Shown here: in pieces, positions 32,801 to 43,297 of the stretch
Layout of the letters: each line of letters starts with the position of its first letter
Position numbering within the stretch: the first letter of the stretch is position 1
Assembly: GCF_932276165.1 (NCBI RefSeq)
Contig: NC_063995.1
Location: 11,284,001-11,348,000, forward strand
From: Plutella xylostella
Taxonomy: Eukaryota; Arthropoda; Insecta; Lepidoptera; Plutellidae
Length of the DNA stretch: 64,000 nt
Direction: 5' to 3'
Made by a program: the position numbers and the translations under genes
The notes under the pieces: model-generated
What the model saw: only the letters and a program-made list of their open reading frames with translations
Databases searched by the model: none
What the model was told of the DNA's origin: nothing

Positions 32801-33183
32801 TGCTGACTATTGAGTAGGGAATATGGGGACGCAAATAAATAGCAACTCCCCCACCACGAGTACCAATGCGGTCGTTTCTAACAAGAATAAAGCCAGGCAA
32901 TGCGTAAGAAGTAGATGGAAGACATGGTTTGAGCCAAGACTCAGAGACCAAGTATCGCATGGATATTTCTGTCGTTAAAAGTAGCCAACATTTCAGGATA
33001 CTGAGATGGAATGCTTTGGGCATTAATGTGCACTACGTTAAAGTTCTTCTTTACATCAGTAAATGTTGATTTTAAGGAGTCTGTTAATGTGGGAATACTT
33101 TGATAACTATCACTACTGTGTAATTCATCAGAAGAGGAACACGAATCAAATTGGAATTCACTACTGTCATGATCAGAATCCAT
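29864..33183 (-). mobile_element. CR1/Jockey-like LINE, ORF2 and 3' end
   Basis: On the minus strand ORF2 is followed by a 3' UTR with ccaaaggttgtctggcagag and ataagaccgccttttgtacc, aataaagtgtattc, and a (GATA)n tail at 29864-29886. The same 3' end with TATTC or GATA tails occurs at 13386-13500, 39300-39420 and 41640-41826. The mother family has therefore seeded several short copies here. Confidence 0.85.
30235..33183 (-). pseudogene. LINE ORF2: endonuclease plus reverse transcriptase, two frameshifts
   Basis: Three frames make up one protein. 33183-32941 encodes an acidic Ser-rich start and the endonuclease onset NVVHINAQSI. 33023-30459 (854 codons) encodes SESWLKP, GDFNTCL, and the RT motifs LPKKSNPSLADFRPISIL, DFSNAFNTVD, GVPQGGVLSPLLF and YADDLQIY (about residue 645). 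The C-terminal tail (VTLWNDLPETIRQ) continues in another frame to a stop at 30235-30237. The breaks lie near 32950 and near 30500, each compatible with a single-base indel. The endonuclease motif usually written SDH reads SYHDLIY here. The protein nicks DNA and primes reverse transcription. Clade assignment (CR1, Daphne, Kiri or Jockey) needs a tree. Confidence 0.85.
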
Positions 33184-33239
33184 TAGTTAATTCTATATAT
33201 ATATAATAATAATAATATATAAATATTACTTATACCTAG

Positions 33240-34062
33240 TTAACCCGCCAGTGCTCGCGTCAAATTTTGTAACACAAACAGTCGCATGTGGGTCTTTTAG
33301 ACCCGAAAGTAAATTGCTCTATTTTCTCGAAACAAAAGAAAATTTAGATATTATTGTACATTAAACGTAAGGTTAGTAATAAAACTATAATAATTTAAAC
33401 ATTATTTATGAATTTATGCATAAAAAAATATGTTTTGACAGTCTCAAAAGTAGTATGCTTCATGTTCTTATTTATCTACATAAGAACATAAATTACAGCT
33501 TATTTTTATTAATTATATATTTATCAATAAAAAAACCTTATTTTTATATAAACGAATAACCATTCTTCTAATTAACAAAAAATAAATTAACTTTTTATAT
33601 AAAAAAATATTCAACAATCAGCCTTCAAAGTTAACATAAATTTACATATAAAATTACTTCTTCGTTGTATTGATTAAGTATATAATTAGGTATTTTCTTC
33701 GGTATTTTCACATATTCGGATTACAATTAATGCATAAAAATGCAGTGTGATCTCTACAACGATCGTCTAAACGGTTACGTGACATTTCCGAAAAGAAAAA
33801 ATAATAAATTAAAAAAAATATCAAAAAAATAATACTGACACAAACCGTCGCTCTTGGGTCGAAAAGACCCATACTCACTTTGAATGTCCGTCCTGTCCAA
33901 GTGCCGCGGGCAATCTGGCCGGGGCGGGGAGTGCGGCTAGCCTATATGGTAACTTAAAGGTACTAAGCACGCCAGTTAGTTATATCGATTATTTTAGAAG
34001 TTATCGAGGTGTAAATAGAGTGCTGGGTCTTTTCGACCCACGCGCGACTATCCGCGGGTTAA
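33240..34062. mobile_element. TTAA-flanked piggyBac-type non-autonomous element
   Basis: TTAACCCGC begins the element (33240) and GCGGGTTAA ends it (to 34062); TTAA is the duplicated target. Close to both ends, and once inside, is the palindrome GGGTCTTTTnGACCC or its complement form (33290-33304, 33856-33870, 34025-34039). There is no ORF. TTAA targeting with CCC ends is characteristic of piggyBac, so this is a non-autonomous relative. Confidence 0.8.
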
Positions 34063-34524
34063 TAATATAACAAAATAATTAAATACTTAATTTAAGTGTT
34101 TTGGTACTTAGGTACTTTAAATACCCATCCATCTGCCAGTTGAAAAGAAAGAGTTTGAGCAATGAGCAATTTCTAAACGCAACAAAACAAATTTAAAATG
34201 AGGAAAAACAAAACTATAATCTATTACTGTAGTTCTCAGAATAATAAGAAGTTTCACATACACAGACTATAATATGTCAGTATAGCTGTCACTGGGTTAT
34301 TAAAAATAAAAATTGACATTGACATTTACGATAGCTTCACAACTTGACATTGACAACATAAATAAAGATAGTTGCCACCGAAAAAATGAAATTCAACACA
34401 AAATCACAAGACAACAACAGAAAAATAAAAGAAAAAAAAGTTAAAAACAGAGGGTATGACTATGTTGTTTGCCTCGAAAAGCGACCGGGAAAAACAAAGT
34501 CTAGTGCACTCCTACCGAACCGGA
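34063..34524. other. Spacer between ORF1-like gene and TTAA element
   Basis: AT-rich with several 'gacattgaca' strings (34310-34360). A plus-strand ORF beginning at 34386 is lysine-rich and overlaps the ORF1-like gene antisense; it is not accepted as a gene. Confidence 0.4.
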
Positions 34525-35268
34525 TTATTTCTTGGATGCAGCTCGCTTCGCTCTACTGGAAGCCAACGAAACGTCTGGGGCTTTACTGCTGGTGGCCTTT
34601 GGTGCCGCCTGACCGACGTTCTGACTGGTCGGCGGACAAACCTGGTCGAGCTCAGCGAGCGTCACAACGCGATGCTGCTTGCCGTCAGCGCCCAGCACCA
34701 CCACGCAGCCGTCCCGTGTCCAGCACTGCTTCACGCCAACGCGCTGCCTGGCCGCCATGAAAGCTTCATGTCGCGGCTTAGTGAGGAATTCTGAGAGTGT
34801 GAACCCGCTGCCCTTCATCTTTGCCTTGGAGTACCACACCTTGTTCCGGAGAGCTAGGTCCTTAAACTTGACAAGGATGGGCCTGGGCTTGTCACCTACA
34901 CGCCCCATCCTGTGACTGCGAGCGATGTCTTCTCTGCAGAACAAGTCAGCATCCTCAGTGTGCTTAGTGATCACCCTAACAACTGAGTTGGCCGCGTCTT
35001 CCTTCTTATCCTCCGGTATCCCGTGGACAAGCAGGATCTTCCGGCGGCTGCGCATGTCCAGGTGATCCATGCCTCTTGCCAACATTTCAACCTGCTTCTG
35101 GAGCATGTTGAATGCAGTGACTGTGAAGCTCCTGAAAGCTGCGAACTCAGTTGCCAGTCCTGCAGCTGAAGGAGATGCCGGAGACTTATTTATTTGTGCC
35201 TCAAAGCTTGCCATTCGCACATTCAGCTGGCCCATCATCTCAGCAATCGACTCCTTGATGCTCTCCAT
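34525..35268 (-). CDS. LINE ORF1-like RNA-binding protein
   Basis: A 247-codon ORF with an ATG at 35266-35268. The N-terminus (residues 1-70) is helical and probably coiled coil. Residues 75-145 resemble the RRM-like region of LINE-1-type ORF1 (KILLVHGIPEDKKED, RSHRMGR, PRPILVKF). A C-terminal part (SGFTLSEFLT, about 150-160) and a low-complexity Ala/Ser/Lys tail follow. Such proteins coat LINE RNA and chaperone nucleic acids. It is far more GC-rich than its flanks. It lies upstream of, and on the same strand as, the ORF2 at 30235-33183, separated by the TTAA element and about 460 bp. It may be that LINE's ORF1 or belong to another element; which one is not resolved. The frame is intact. Confidence 0.65.
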   Translation of the reverse strand: MESIKESIAEMMGQLNVRMASFEAQINKSPASPSAAGLATEFAAFRSFTVTAFNMLQKQVEMLARGMDHLDMRSRRKILLVHGIPEDKKEDAANSVVRVITKHTEDADLFCREDIARSHRMGRVGDKPRPILVKFKDLALRNKVWYSKAKMKGSGFTLSEFLTKPRHEAFMAARQRVGVKQCWTRDGCVVVLGADGKQHRVVTLAELDQVCPPTSQNVGQAAPKATSSKAPDVSLASSRAKRAASKK

Positions 35269-35612
35269 AGCTAGTGTTTTGAGGTTATCTCAGTGTTTAT
35301 GCAACAGTACAGGTATTATTGCTTCTTCGAAGGAGATAATAATGTATGGCAGGTATTTAATCTTATACTTTCATAATATAGTGCCTTTTTATTTTATTAA
35401 CACTTGTAATTATTTTTATTATAGATTAATTAAAATTTTGATGTGTGTTTACTTTTTACACCTACCCGAAAAAAATATGATGTACAGATTATTAAATACA
35501 GGGTGATATAATGAGAAATTCTAGGTTTTAATACACATCTCATATTTTTTGGAATGTACAGTACGCTGAATCTTTTTTAGTATTCCTATAGGACAAATAT
35601 ATATATATAAGG

Positions 35613-35647
<35 letters not shown>

Positions 35648-35902
35648 AATAATTATCTGAATCCAACACTTTAACTGATAACTGAGTCACTCTAACTTAA
35701 GAAAAACTTAGAGTCACTCCGCTTACCAAGACTCTACGATCTGTATTTTTCAAATCTGAGTAGTTTGATTTACCTACGAGTGTACAAAGAATAATTTTAC
35801 ACCTACCTACATGAAACGCAAAAAAAACCTGTTCGAACCATTCTAATATAATTAAGACCTTAACCGAAAGCCTCGTCGTGTTTCTAAGTAAATTATATTA
35901 TA
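35269..35902. other. Non-coding, with (TA)n microsatellite
   Basis: A (TA)n run of about 30 bases at 35614-35644. Otherwise AT-rich without features. Confidence 0.5.
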
Positions 35903-36110
35903 CTAGCTGTTCCCGCGAGCTTCGCTCCGCCTTAAAAAGTTTTCCCGTGGGAATTCGGGGATAAAGAGTAGCCTATGTTCTTTCCCAGGGTCTATACCAT
36001 ATGTATACCAAATTTCATTAAAATCCGTTCAGTAGTTTTGGCGTGAAAGAGTAACAGACAGACAGACAGACACAGTTACTTTCGCATTTATAATATTAGT
36101 AAGGATTTAT
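35903..36110 (+). repeat. ctagctgttcccgcgagcttcgc repeat, copy 2
   Basis: Best-preserved copy: ctagctgttcccgcgagctt, ttcccgtgggaattcgggga, agtagttttggcgtgaaaga, a (GACA)n run, and the end ataatattagtaaggat. Confidence 0.75.
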
Positions 36111-37129
36111 TATATAAACCTATTCATCGCGTGGGAATTAATTGGCCTGGCTGAATATTCAGATCTTGTCAAAGTTATAAATCTTCTAGAGTATTAATTT
36201 ATTCATAAACCTAAAAACATGAATTTCATTCCTAGTACACCTTTTGTCAAACTGCGTAAATAAGTTATCATTATCATTAACGAATATATAATCACATTTG
36301 AATAGATATCATACCTTGGGGTACTGGGGTACGTTACCTTTAAAATGGGCCGAACATAATGCTGAACCAAAGCATTTAAGGTCTTATTTTTAGTACGCAT
36401 CCATGTAGAATTGAAAAACTAAGTGTATGGTAAATAGAAACAAGGGGTAATTTCTTAAACGTCTCTGATGAAATTCAACTCAGAAAAAAATAATATGAAC
36501 ATTGCTACCTACTTATGACCAACCACAAAAACGGCCAAACATTAATTATCTCAATCCCATAAAAAGTCGGTTAACAGGGATCACAAATTTTAACAACCGT
36601 CGCTAGATCTCAATGGTCGGTCCGCTGGCCTCCAGGGAAATTTCGTAAAACATTCACAGATTTAAACAGCTCCCTGAATAGTTAATGCCTTGGCTTTTCC
36701 TTAACAGTCACCGCTATTTTTGTTCTGTATTTAGTAATTTAAAAAACAGTTGTCCTTCATATCTGTAAAAAGTAATTACAATTAGTTAACAGTTGGAGAG
36801 GGGATAATAGGGAATAGAATAAAAAAGAGTGAACGGTGGAGACTTTCAGTAGAAATCCATGGAAAATACAAAAATAAAAAGTTTTAAAATACCTGTAGAT
36901 TAGTAAATATATATATATATATATAAAAACGAAGATAAAAGAAGCGATTTCTTCACAGAAATAGGCAAAGTATGATATGTAAAGGTACAATCTGTTATAA
37001 GTGTATGGAAATAAAAAACTACCATTGATAAACAGTAGGTCATTAACATAGATAGAGGTTATTTAATGACTGTGATAGTAAATGTATAAGTAGAATAAAA
37101 GTTGGTTCGCCCACCGCTTTTTTTTTCAA
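36111..37129. other. No recognisable content
   Basis: AT-rich, with a (TA)n stretch near 36905-36925. Nothing supported. Confidence 0.4.
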
Positions 37130-37400
37130 GCGTTGTTGAAGCTCGATTGTCGGGGGCTGCGGCCCGCTTCACTCATTAATTAATTACTATTACGTGCAAC
37201 GCTGATAATTAAAACTGAAGAATGGCCGGAAATTCTTTAACAAGCAAATTGCTCGGAAATGTTGCAAGTAAATATTTTTTGCCACCGAAATTGACTTCAC
37301 TGAATTTCGCAATAAATTACCTTTTTAATTAAGTTGCGAGAATTTGCTTATAATTTTCCTTGGGGCGACCGGCCCGATATTGAATTTATTATTGAAGTGG
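37130..37400. other. Possible conserved regulatory stretch
   Basis: Mixed composition with clustered TAAT cores (cattaattaattactatta, gataattaaaac, tttaattaagttg) and no repeat features. This kind of homeodomain-site cluster is seen in enhancers. The assignment is a guess from composition only. Confidence 0.2.
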
Positions 37401-38016
37401 TGCTTGAGTGTAGTTTTTTATAAGATTATTTAAACTATTTATTAATGTTTTTTGGTTTATTGATTTATTTCTTGGAAAACAAACAGCATAATGAATAGCC
37501 AGTAAAGTTTTTACAAACAAAAATTTGGTACTTTCGTTGTTACAAAGAAAAAGCAATTAGGTAGTACTTAATACATTTTATCATATATAATATATATCGA
37601 ACTTATATCAAATTAGATAATTTACAATACATTCTATCTACAGACATTTCAAAATTTCACTCATTCGCAAATTTAACTCCTCTAAAGTGTAAATCAAATA
37701 TCATTTCAATTTTCAACCAAAGCCCTTCCGTTTACCACTTGAGTGTGAACCTATTTCTAAACGAGTCAATTTATATATGAAAGATCCCTTCAAAGGGACC
37801 GATGCAGAGATTTCATTTTATCAAAGACTCCATTACTGTCGAGTGTAAGTACCCGCCATTGTGTCTTAGATTAAAAGTGTGTTGTGTATGCAAAAGTATT
37901 GAGATTTAATAACGAAGTGTTTTTAAAATGTGTTGTGTGGCTTCTGTATGTAAAAGTAAGGTTGAGGTTTTTATATACCTAGATACTATTCTTTGTGGGT
38001 GAGTAAGTACTTGCGC
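37401..38016. other. No recognisable content
   Basis: AT-rich DNA without ORFs. Confidence 0.4.
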
Positions 38017-38215
38017 CTCTCTCTCTCTCTCTCAGCCTTCTGTAGTCCACTGTTGGACATAGGCCTCTCCTAACGATCGCCACCCCAAACGGTCACCCGC
38101 CATCTGCATCCAGCGGCTTCCCGCTACCTTCCGCAGATCATCAGACCAACGGGTTGGGGGGCGACCGACACGCCGTTTGCCGACACGGGGTCTCCACTCC
38201 AGGAGGGCTACTCTC
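38017..38215 (-). mobile_element. RTE-type LINE 3' fragment
   Basis: The plus strand reads (CT)n, then tccactgttggacataggcc and gatcatcagaccaacgggtt, the complement of a widespread lepidopteran RTE-like LINE ORF C-terminus (GRPP..W.DDLR...). A second copy of the same end is at 59925-60168. No intact frame. Confidence 0.65.
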
Positions 38216-38672
38216 TAACACGTTCCGTCGTTAAATACGAAAATCGAAAACCGTACGTTAATGACGGCATATCGGTACTCTGTACCAACTTCGGCCGCGC
38301 TACGTTCTTCGAAAATCATAGACAAATCATAGAGGTACTACGTGAATGAACGAAATAGTGTAATGAATGAATGTATTGGTTGGGCTTTCAAGTGGCTTAT
38401 CGGTAAATTACCGGTTTTATTAAAACATTGCATATTATCATTTTTACGTAAAATTAAAATGCACTGTTTGTTTTTATGTACATTAAACTGATTTATTTAA
38501 ATGATTTTTCACGCAGAGACGTTTAAATTACAAATTTTTGATAAAATTAAAATATTTTTACTCTACTTTTTTCACTATGGTAGTCTGTGATTTTCTGTCA
38601 AAGAGGCTCATAAAAAAATCAAACACAAAATAAAGTTAAGTTGAAGTTGAACGCGCCAAAGTTAATTTCTTT
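38216..38672. other. No recognisable content
   Basis: Includes a short imperfect palindromic patch (cgaaaatcg ... cgttcttcgaaaat, 38235-38320). No gene. Confidence 0.35.
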
Positions 38673-38678
38673 CTACCA

Positions 38679-39089
38679 TGTCTGGGTCTGGGAACTGCAG
38701 CACGGAGCAGATTCAAGAGCTCTTTTCCCTCGTGAGCTGCTGTCGTCGGCAACCAGTCGATGCGGCGGCTCACTGAGACGTTGAACACCAACCAGACGCC
38801 GCCTGACTGAACAGGCGGCCCCACGGACCCAGGAGCTAGTAGGCCCTGGAGCAGAAGCCCGGGTAAAGAGGGACTCCTCAAGACCCGAAGCCTGCGCCCT
38901 GACGGGCGCAGAAGAGATCCAACGACTCAAGAGCTCTTGGAGTTCTTATTTGAGCACCAAGACCTCGCGCGCGGTCGTATGAGGAGCGTAGATGGGAGAG
39001 TGCGAAGCAATCGCCTGTGGCAGGAAATCGCCCAAAAGCTGAATGCTTTGGGGGGCTGCGCGAAAACAGTGCATTTTATCAGTGTTTAA
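38679..39089 (+). pseudogene. Myb/SANT-like DNA-binding protein of a Harbinger element, decayed
   Basis: Two in-frame remnants survive. One starts at the ATG near 38679 (MSGSGNCSTEQIQELFSLV, soon stopped). The other, 38934-39089, reads LLEFLFEHQDLARGRM ... RLWQEIAQKLNALGG and stops. The pattern (LhxhhEx4L...W..IAxxLNxxGG) is the Myb/SANT-like domain that accompanies PIF/Harbinger transposases and directs them to the transposon ends. The intervening part is disrupted. It lies head-on to the transposase relic at 39465-40826, the usual convergent arrangement. Confidence 0.55.
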
Positions 39090-39299
39090 GCAATAAGTAG
39101 CAATATTTGACTGAAACCAAAAAATAAAAATCTCTCATTTAGAAAATTTTTTTTATTCTTTATAAATAAGTGTGTTAGCATGAATAGATGTATCCACACA
39201 AAGTAAGTATCTTAGGATCGGTAAAACCATATTTTTATGGATATAATAGAAACACATTCATACCAGAAACAATGAAAATTAAAAAAATATAGGTAGGTA

Positions 39300-39420
39300 A
39301 AGATAAAATACTCTTTATTGCACACAAACAGAAACAGTTCCACAAACATAGAAAAGAAAATAGTACAATCAGTGGCCGTATTACTAAAAGTAATCTCTTC
39401 TACAACCTCACAATAAGGAT
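39300..39420 (-). mobile_element. LINE 3'-end fragment inserted in the Harbinger relic
   Basis: Minus strand: tgtagaagagattactttta, gtaatacggccactgattgt, then aataaagagtattttatc. It matches the LINE 3' end at 29864-30000. Confidence 0.65.
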
Positions 39421-39464
39421 TGTTTTGTCTTATATAAGTATATCCATACAAAGCCGGGGGCATA

Positions 39465-40826
39465 TTACGCCTCTAATAAATGTATTAGTACTCTGCGTAC
39501 TCTACTTCCTTCCTCCAATGCCCGTCCTTGTGGAATTGCAGCTTGCTGGGGAATGGGCAGGGCGTTCTCAGCTGCGAGGTCCTCCTCTGTTAATTCTGAA
39601 TGGTCGAGCCGAGCATGTATGCAAATGTTGTGCAATACACTGCATGCAATTGCAATTTTGCCAGCGGTCTCAGGAGTGTAATTTAATTCTCTGGCGGCTA
39701 ATAAGCATCTGAAAAAAAACTTTATTTAAACTCTTTTAATTGGTAAGTATTATAATAATGAGACATGTTGTGTAGGTAAGTTTAATGTTTCAATTGATTT
39801 ATGAATAAATGCAATTGGATTAAGTATGCTTAATAGGTACTACCTCCATCTCCCTTTTAGTATTCCAAATGTGCGCTCTACAGTGGAACGGGCACGTTTC
39901 TGAATTATATTGTAGCGGCCTTCAGGTGAGTCGTCTACTGCATGGTCCACTGGAGTCATCATGAATGACCGGAGAGGATACCCTGAGTCACCTGTAGAAC
40001 ATGTTATGAAATGATTAATACATTATTATTTTGGGTTACCAACATACATAATACATCCATCACCTCGCTTTGGGCTTTGAGATAGTTTAGGTTGAGAATG
40101 GATAAATACTTTATCTACACAACTTTATACCATCAAACAAATCAATCTTCGTCATTCTGTGAAGAACATCGTCATCGTCAGCGTAACATGCTTCGTCAAA
40201 GTAAAAAGTAAAATTAAATTAATCTAATAATCCGCCACGAGTCATACCTGGCCCAAAAGTACCCATAATGCTTGCAGCGTTACCTCTTTGAATTTATATT
40301 TGGAACATTTACCCAGTAGGTATGTAGTCTATCCCTGTATTGAGAGTTCTTCCATGTGAGCTTTTATCTCATGTTGGGCCCATATGCCCAATGTATGATG
40401 ATGTGTATGATGCATCAATACTCAATATAAGGCAATCAGAGTCACATCGCTGTTGAGGCCTACGGCACCTTGATAACTACCCCTTGCATAGAAGTTTAAT
40501 ACTACCAAAATCTGAAATAAATCCGGAAATTATGTTAGTCAGTTATGTTTTATCATTGTCTGATATTTACGTTATTTATCGTCTGATTTTTATGGTTAAA
40601 GGTAATATGAAAATAAGATACTTGTTCATGGGATCAATACCCCGGTGTCGTATCCTTGGAGGAAGAAACGGGACAATCTCTTCACACAGCGTTTGGAACT
40701 CAGACGGTAGTTATTTACGAATTCAGAGTCGGGAATTGTGTGCAAGCGGAAGTTTCTTCTTAGGGCCTCTCGCCTTTTCCTTCTCTCGTCCCGAAGAATT
40801 TCTTGCATCAGCGAATACCTAGCCAT
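39465..40826 (-). pseudogene. PIF/Harbinger (HARBI1-like) transposase, internally deleted
   Basis: N-terminal exon 40826-40626 begins MARYSLMQEIL and holds LSSKRCVKRLSRFF. After an acceptor tttatttcag comes ILVVLNFYARGSYQGAVGLN (about 40504-40440). The frame then jumps into CDSDCLILSIDASY and GIWAQHEIKAHMEEL in shifted frames, so the segment with the first catalytic Asp is missing. The last two exons are intact. 39991-39844 (acceptor ctacag) has GDSGYPLRSFMMTP and STVERTFGILKGRW, and 39708-39465 has LLAARELNYTPETAG and ACSVLHNICIHARL to the stop. Their GT-AG intron joins in phase. It is a DDE_Tnp_4-type nuclease relic; other copies may still move. Confidence 0.75.
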
Positions 40827-41085
40827 TCTTTATGTTATTTTCAGCAATTACAGCAAAACGAATATCTCAACGTTACCTCTTGTGTAGACGTGAAATTTGA
40901 AGTAAAACTGACAGTAAATGAGCTGTCAAACTCAATATTACGTGTTTGACATTGCAGTTCAGAGTACCATTTTGTATAGAAAATCGAAACTTCGTTGTTT
41001 CGTTCGTTCGTGCGTAAAACTCTCCCTACAGAGTGCGAAAATGGCCCGAACGATGAACGTTATTTCGATTTTCGCGTTACCGAGT
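40827..41085. other. Short AT-rich spacer with imperfect palindrome
   Basis: gaaaatcgaaacttcgttgt at 40979-40998 is partly complementary to aacgttatttcgattttcg at 41057-41075. This may be a small fold-back element at the edge of the LINE fragment. Confidence 0.35.
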
Positions 41086-41337
41086 AGGCCCCCAGAACCT
41101 TTCTACTCCAGCGGTCGTCGGCTCTGCGGGCTACGTGGCCAGCCCATTGCCACTTCAGCGTGCTAATCCTTTTGGCTATGTCGGTAACTTTAGTTCTCCT
41201 GCGGATTTCTTCATTGCGAATCCTATCTCGCAGGGACACGCCTAACATAGCCCTTTCCATAGCACGCTGAGCAACTCTGAGCTTGTGGATAAGCCCTTTG
41301 GTGAAGCACCACGTCTCGGCTCCGTAAGTCATCACTG
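41086..41337 (-). pseudogene. RTE-type LINE ORF C-terminal fragment
   Basis: The minus-strand frame carries YGAETW, QRAMERAMLGVSLRDRIRN, RRRTKVTDI and LKWQWAGHVARR, the post-RT C-terminal region of RTE-like LINEs common in insects. The upstream end of the ORF (41338-41386) is translated from an adjacent SINE, not LINE sequence. Confidence 0.75.
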
Positions 41338-41475
41338 CGCACCTGCGCCTGGCTCTCTCGAATGGAACCTTTTTGCATATCCCCAAGGTCTAAACTGCCT
41401 TCTTAAGCTTGGACCATTTCCCACTACGCTGGTCCACTGCGGGATGGTGGGTTCACGTAATCTAGATGTGCGAAA
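41338..41475 (-). mobile_element. Truncated SINE family A copy
   Basis: The plus strand reads tggctctctcgaatggaacc, cccaaggtctaaactgcctt, aagcttggaccatttcccac, matching the complement of 4690-4830. Confidence 0.7.
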
Positions 41476-41639
41476 CATCAACAACATAATCATATCTATC
41501 TACATAAGTAGGTAAATTACAAAGTACGAAGGCACGGTTATTTTGGTTATACGGTTAATATATATATATATATATATATTATATATTGTGTTGTTTTATT
41601 TATTTATATAGTCTATAGTATGTACTGTTTAATTAGTAT
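41476..41639. repeat. AT-rich spacer with (AT)n
   Basis: An (AT)n run at about 41559-41585; no gene. Confidence 0.6.
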
Positions 41640-41826
41640 ACCTTGCACCTCTACTCCCATTAATTATGTTAAAATTGTCTCTTCCATCCAAAGGTTGTCT
41701 GGTAGAGATTGCTTTAAGCAATAAGGCCGCCTTTTTTGTGCTATTTTATATATAAGTTGTGAATTGTAATATTATCTTTAATGGTGCAAAATAAAGAGTA
41801 TTCTATTCTATTCTATTCTATTCTAA
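41640..41826 (+). mobile_element. LINE 3'-end fragment with (TTCTA)n tail
   Basis: ccaaaggttgtctggtagag, ataaggccgcctttttt, then aataaagagtattctattc with the TTCTA run to 41826. Same family as 29864-33183. Confidence 0.75.
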
Positions 41827-42082
41827 TAATTATTTCCCGGTATAGGCGCCATTATAACTTTATAGCGGTCATTTGCAGTACAAATAAATTATAGCTCGGT
41901 AATTTATTTAGTACCAGCCGCTTGTAAATTAGAATATAACCTCAAATTAAAGCTGCGATAGAAGCATGGACTAATTCTGGTGACTACGGAGATAATGTCA
42001 ACTATAGAGATTATTTTCGACCAGTAGAGATATCTCGGTAAATTACCAGGTTTTTTAAATAATAATGTAATTTCTTTTTTGT
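41827..42082. other. No recognisable content
   Basis: AT-rich; nothing supported. Confidence 0.4.
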
Positions 42083-42316
42083 CGGCACCGTAGCTTAGGC
42101 TGCTTCTGAAGCTTGGGGCCGCGGGTTCGAATCCCGCCCAGGGCAAACCTTCGTGTGATGAGCACTTGTGTTTTCCTTGTGTCTGGTTGTCGTTTATCTA
42201 TTTAATATGTATCTATCTATGTATCTGTGATTTATATAAGCTGTCCGATACCCATTACACAGGTTCTGCCTAGCTTGGGGTCGAATGGCCGTGTGTGAGA
42301 TGTCCTCACATATTTA
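42083..42316 (+). mobile_element. tRNA-headed SINE, family B with alternative head
   Basis: Head ggcaccgtagcttaggctgc ... ccgcgggttcgaatcccgcc, middle gatgagcacttgtgttttcc and (tatc)n, then the shared tail gctgtccgatacccattaca ... gtgtgagatgtcctcacata. Sister copy at 54756-54988. Confidence 0.75.
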
Positions 42317-43013
42317 TTACTTATTTATTATCTTACTGCCTCGCTGACCTGGATCATTGCGGACCTCATGTTTCTAGTCACCAGAATTGGGCCCCATGAG
42401 TGTGCACCTATTTATACTGGATTAACTAATAGTATTTTCGCATGGATTAACCTTTTCAAATAAAGCGAAGCTCCCAGAAAACCTTAGTAACATAGGATGT
42501 ACGGATGTACCCACTATAATATCTGCAAAACTAAACAAGGAACCACTGCATCACTGTCTACTCGCTAGATTAATTAAGGTGTACATTATGATTGATTAAT
42601 ATTATGTCTTGTGGGAGTGTACAATTATTGTTCTTGTTCAGTTGACTCAGGAAATACGCCGCGATTTATATAAATACATGTGATTTTCATGTATAAAATA
42701 CATGCCGGTGACTTTTGCGCTGCGGCCCAGCACGATGTAGTCTAATGTCCCAAACATAGGTATAAGCTACGACCACACAGTTTTTCTTAGAGCCTAGCCA
42801 GTCACCTTTGAGCCTCACGACAAAAAACCAATACGTTTGTTCACTTTGATACACGCTAAGCTTTGATACAGCGCGCAATGTGGCCGCTCAAGAAGATTGT
42901 GAAACGTTCGTTTTACTGTGCGTTCGTTTCCCAAACCTCTTGCCTGCGCGGATGTAGCCTTAGTCAATCATTGGCATAGTGACTTCACTGTATGGTCTCT
43001 TCTTACAACACCT
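42317..43013. other. No recognisable content
   Basis: Nothing supported. Confidence 0.4.
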
Positions 43014-43153
43014 GCGGTCGCTACACGCGTTCGATATCGACGAAAATAAACGTCACTTTATCGTGATTTGCCATAAGTACGGCGTGATGGTTGGTGGAAC
43101 TCGCATTATAAATGCGTTTATCGACGTCGATAACGAACCCGTGTAGCGGCCGC
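43014..43153. mobile_element. MITE with gcggtcgctacacg termini
   Basis: The left end gcggtcgctacacgcgttcg and the complement of the right end (cgaacccgtgtagcggccgc) are imperfect inverted repeats of about 30 bp, including atatcgacg / cgtcgata. A partial copy of the right arm is at 54993-55035. Confidence 0.65.
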
Positions 43154-43297
43154 TGGCATTTTCATCATTAAGTCTTAGCCTTGATTGACAAAAGAAAAAA
43201 ACATTAAAAACTATGGATCAGTGGCTGTCATTGTGACAATTTTCACAAAATCTGTTTGATAATATGAAATTTCTAAATTAATTCAATATATCACGGC

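Noticed and set aside
34386..34794. Two plus-strand ORFs of 112-124 codons
   Set aside because: They lie largely antisense to the ORF1-like gene and take their Arg/Ala richness from it. The start resembles a 5' exon, but there is no supporting signal.
38636..38930. Minus-strand ORFs of 81-85 codons
   Set aside because: They overlap each other and the Harbinger Myb/SANT relic read on the plus strand. No domain.
41338..41386. N-terminal part of the 108-codon ORF at 41060-41386 (-)
   Set aside because: These codons translate a SINE fragment lying beside the LINE remnant. The apparent start is accidental.
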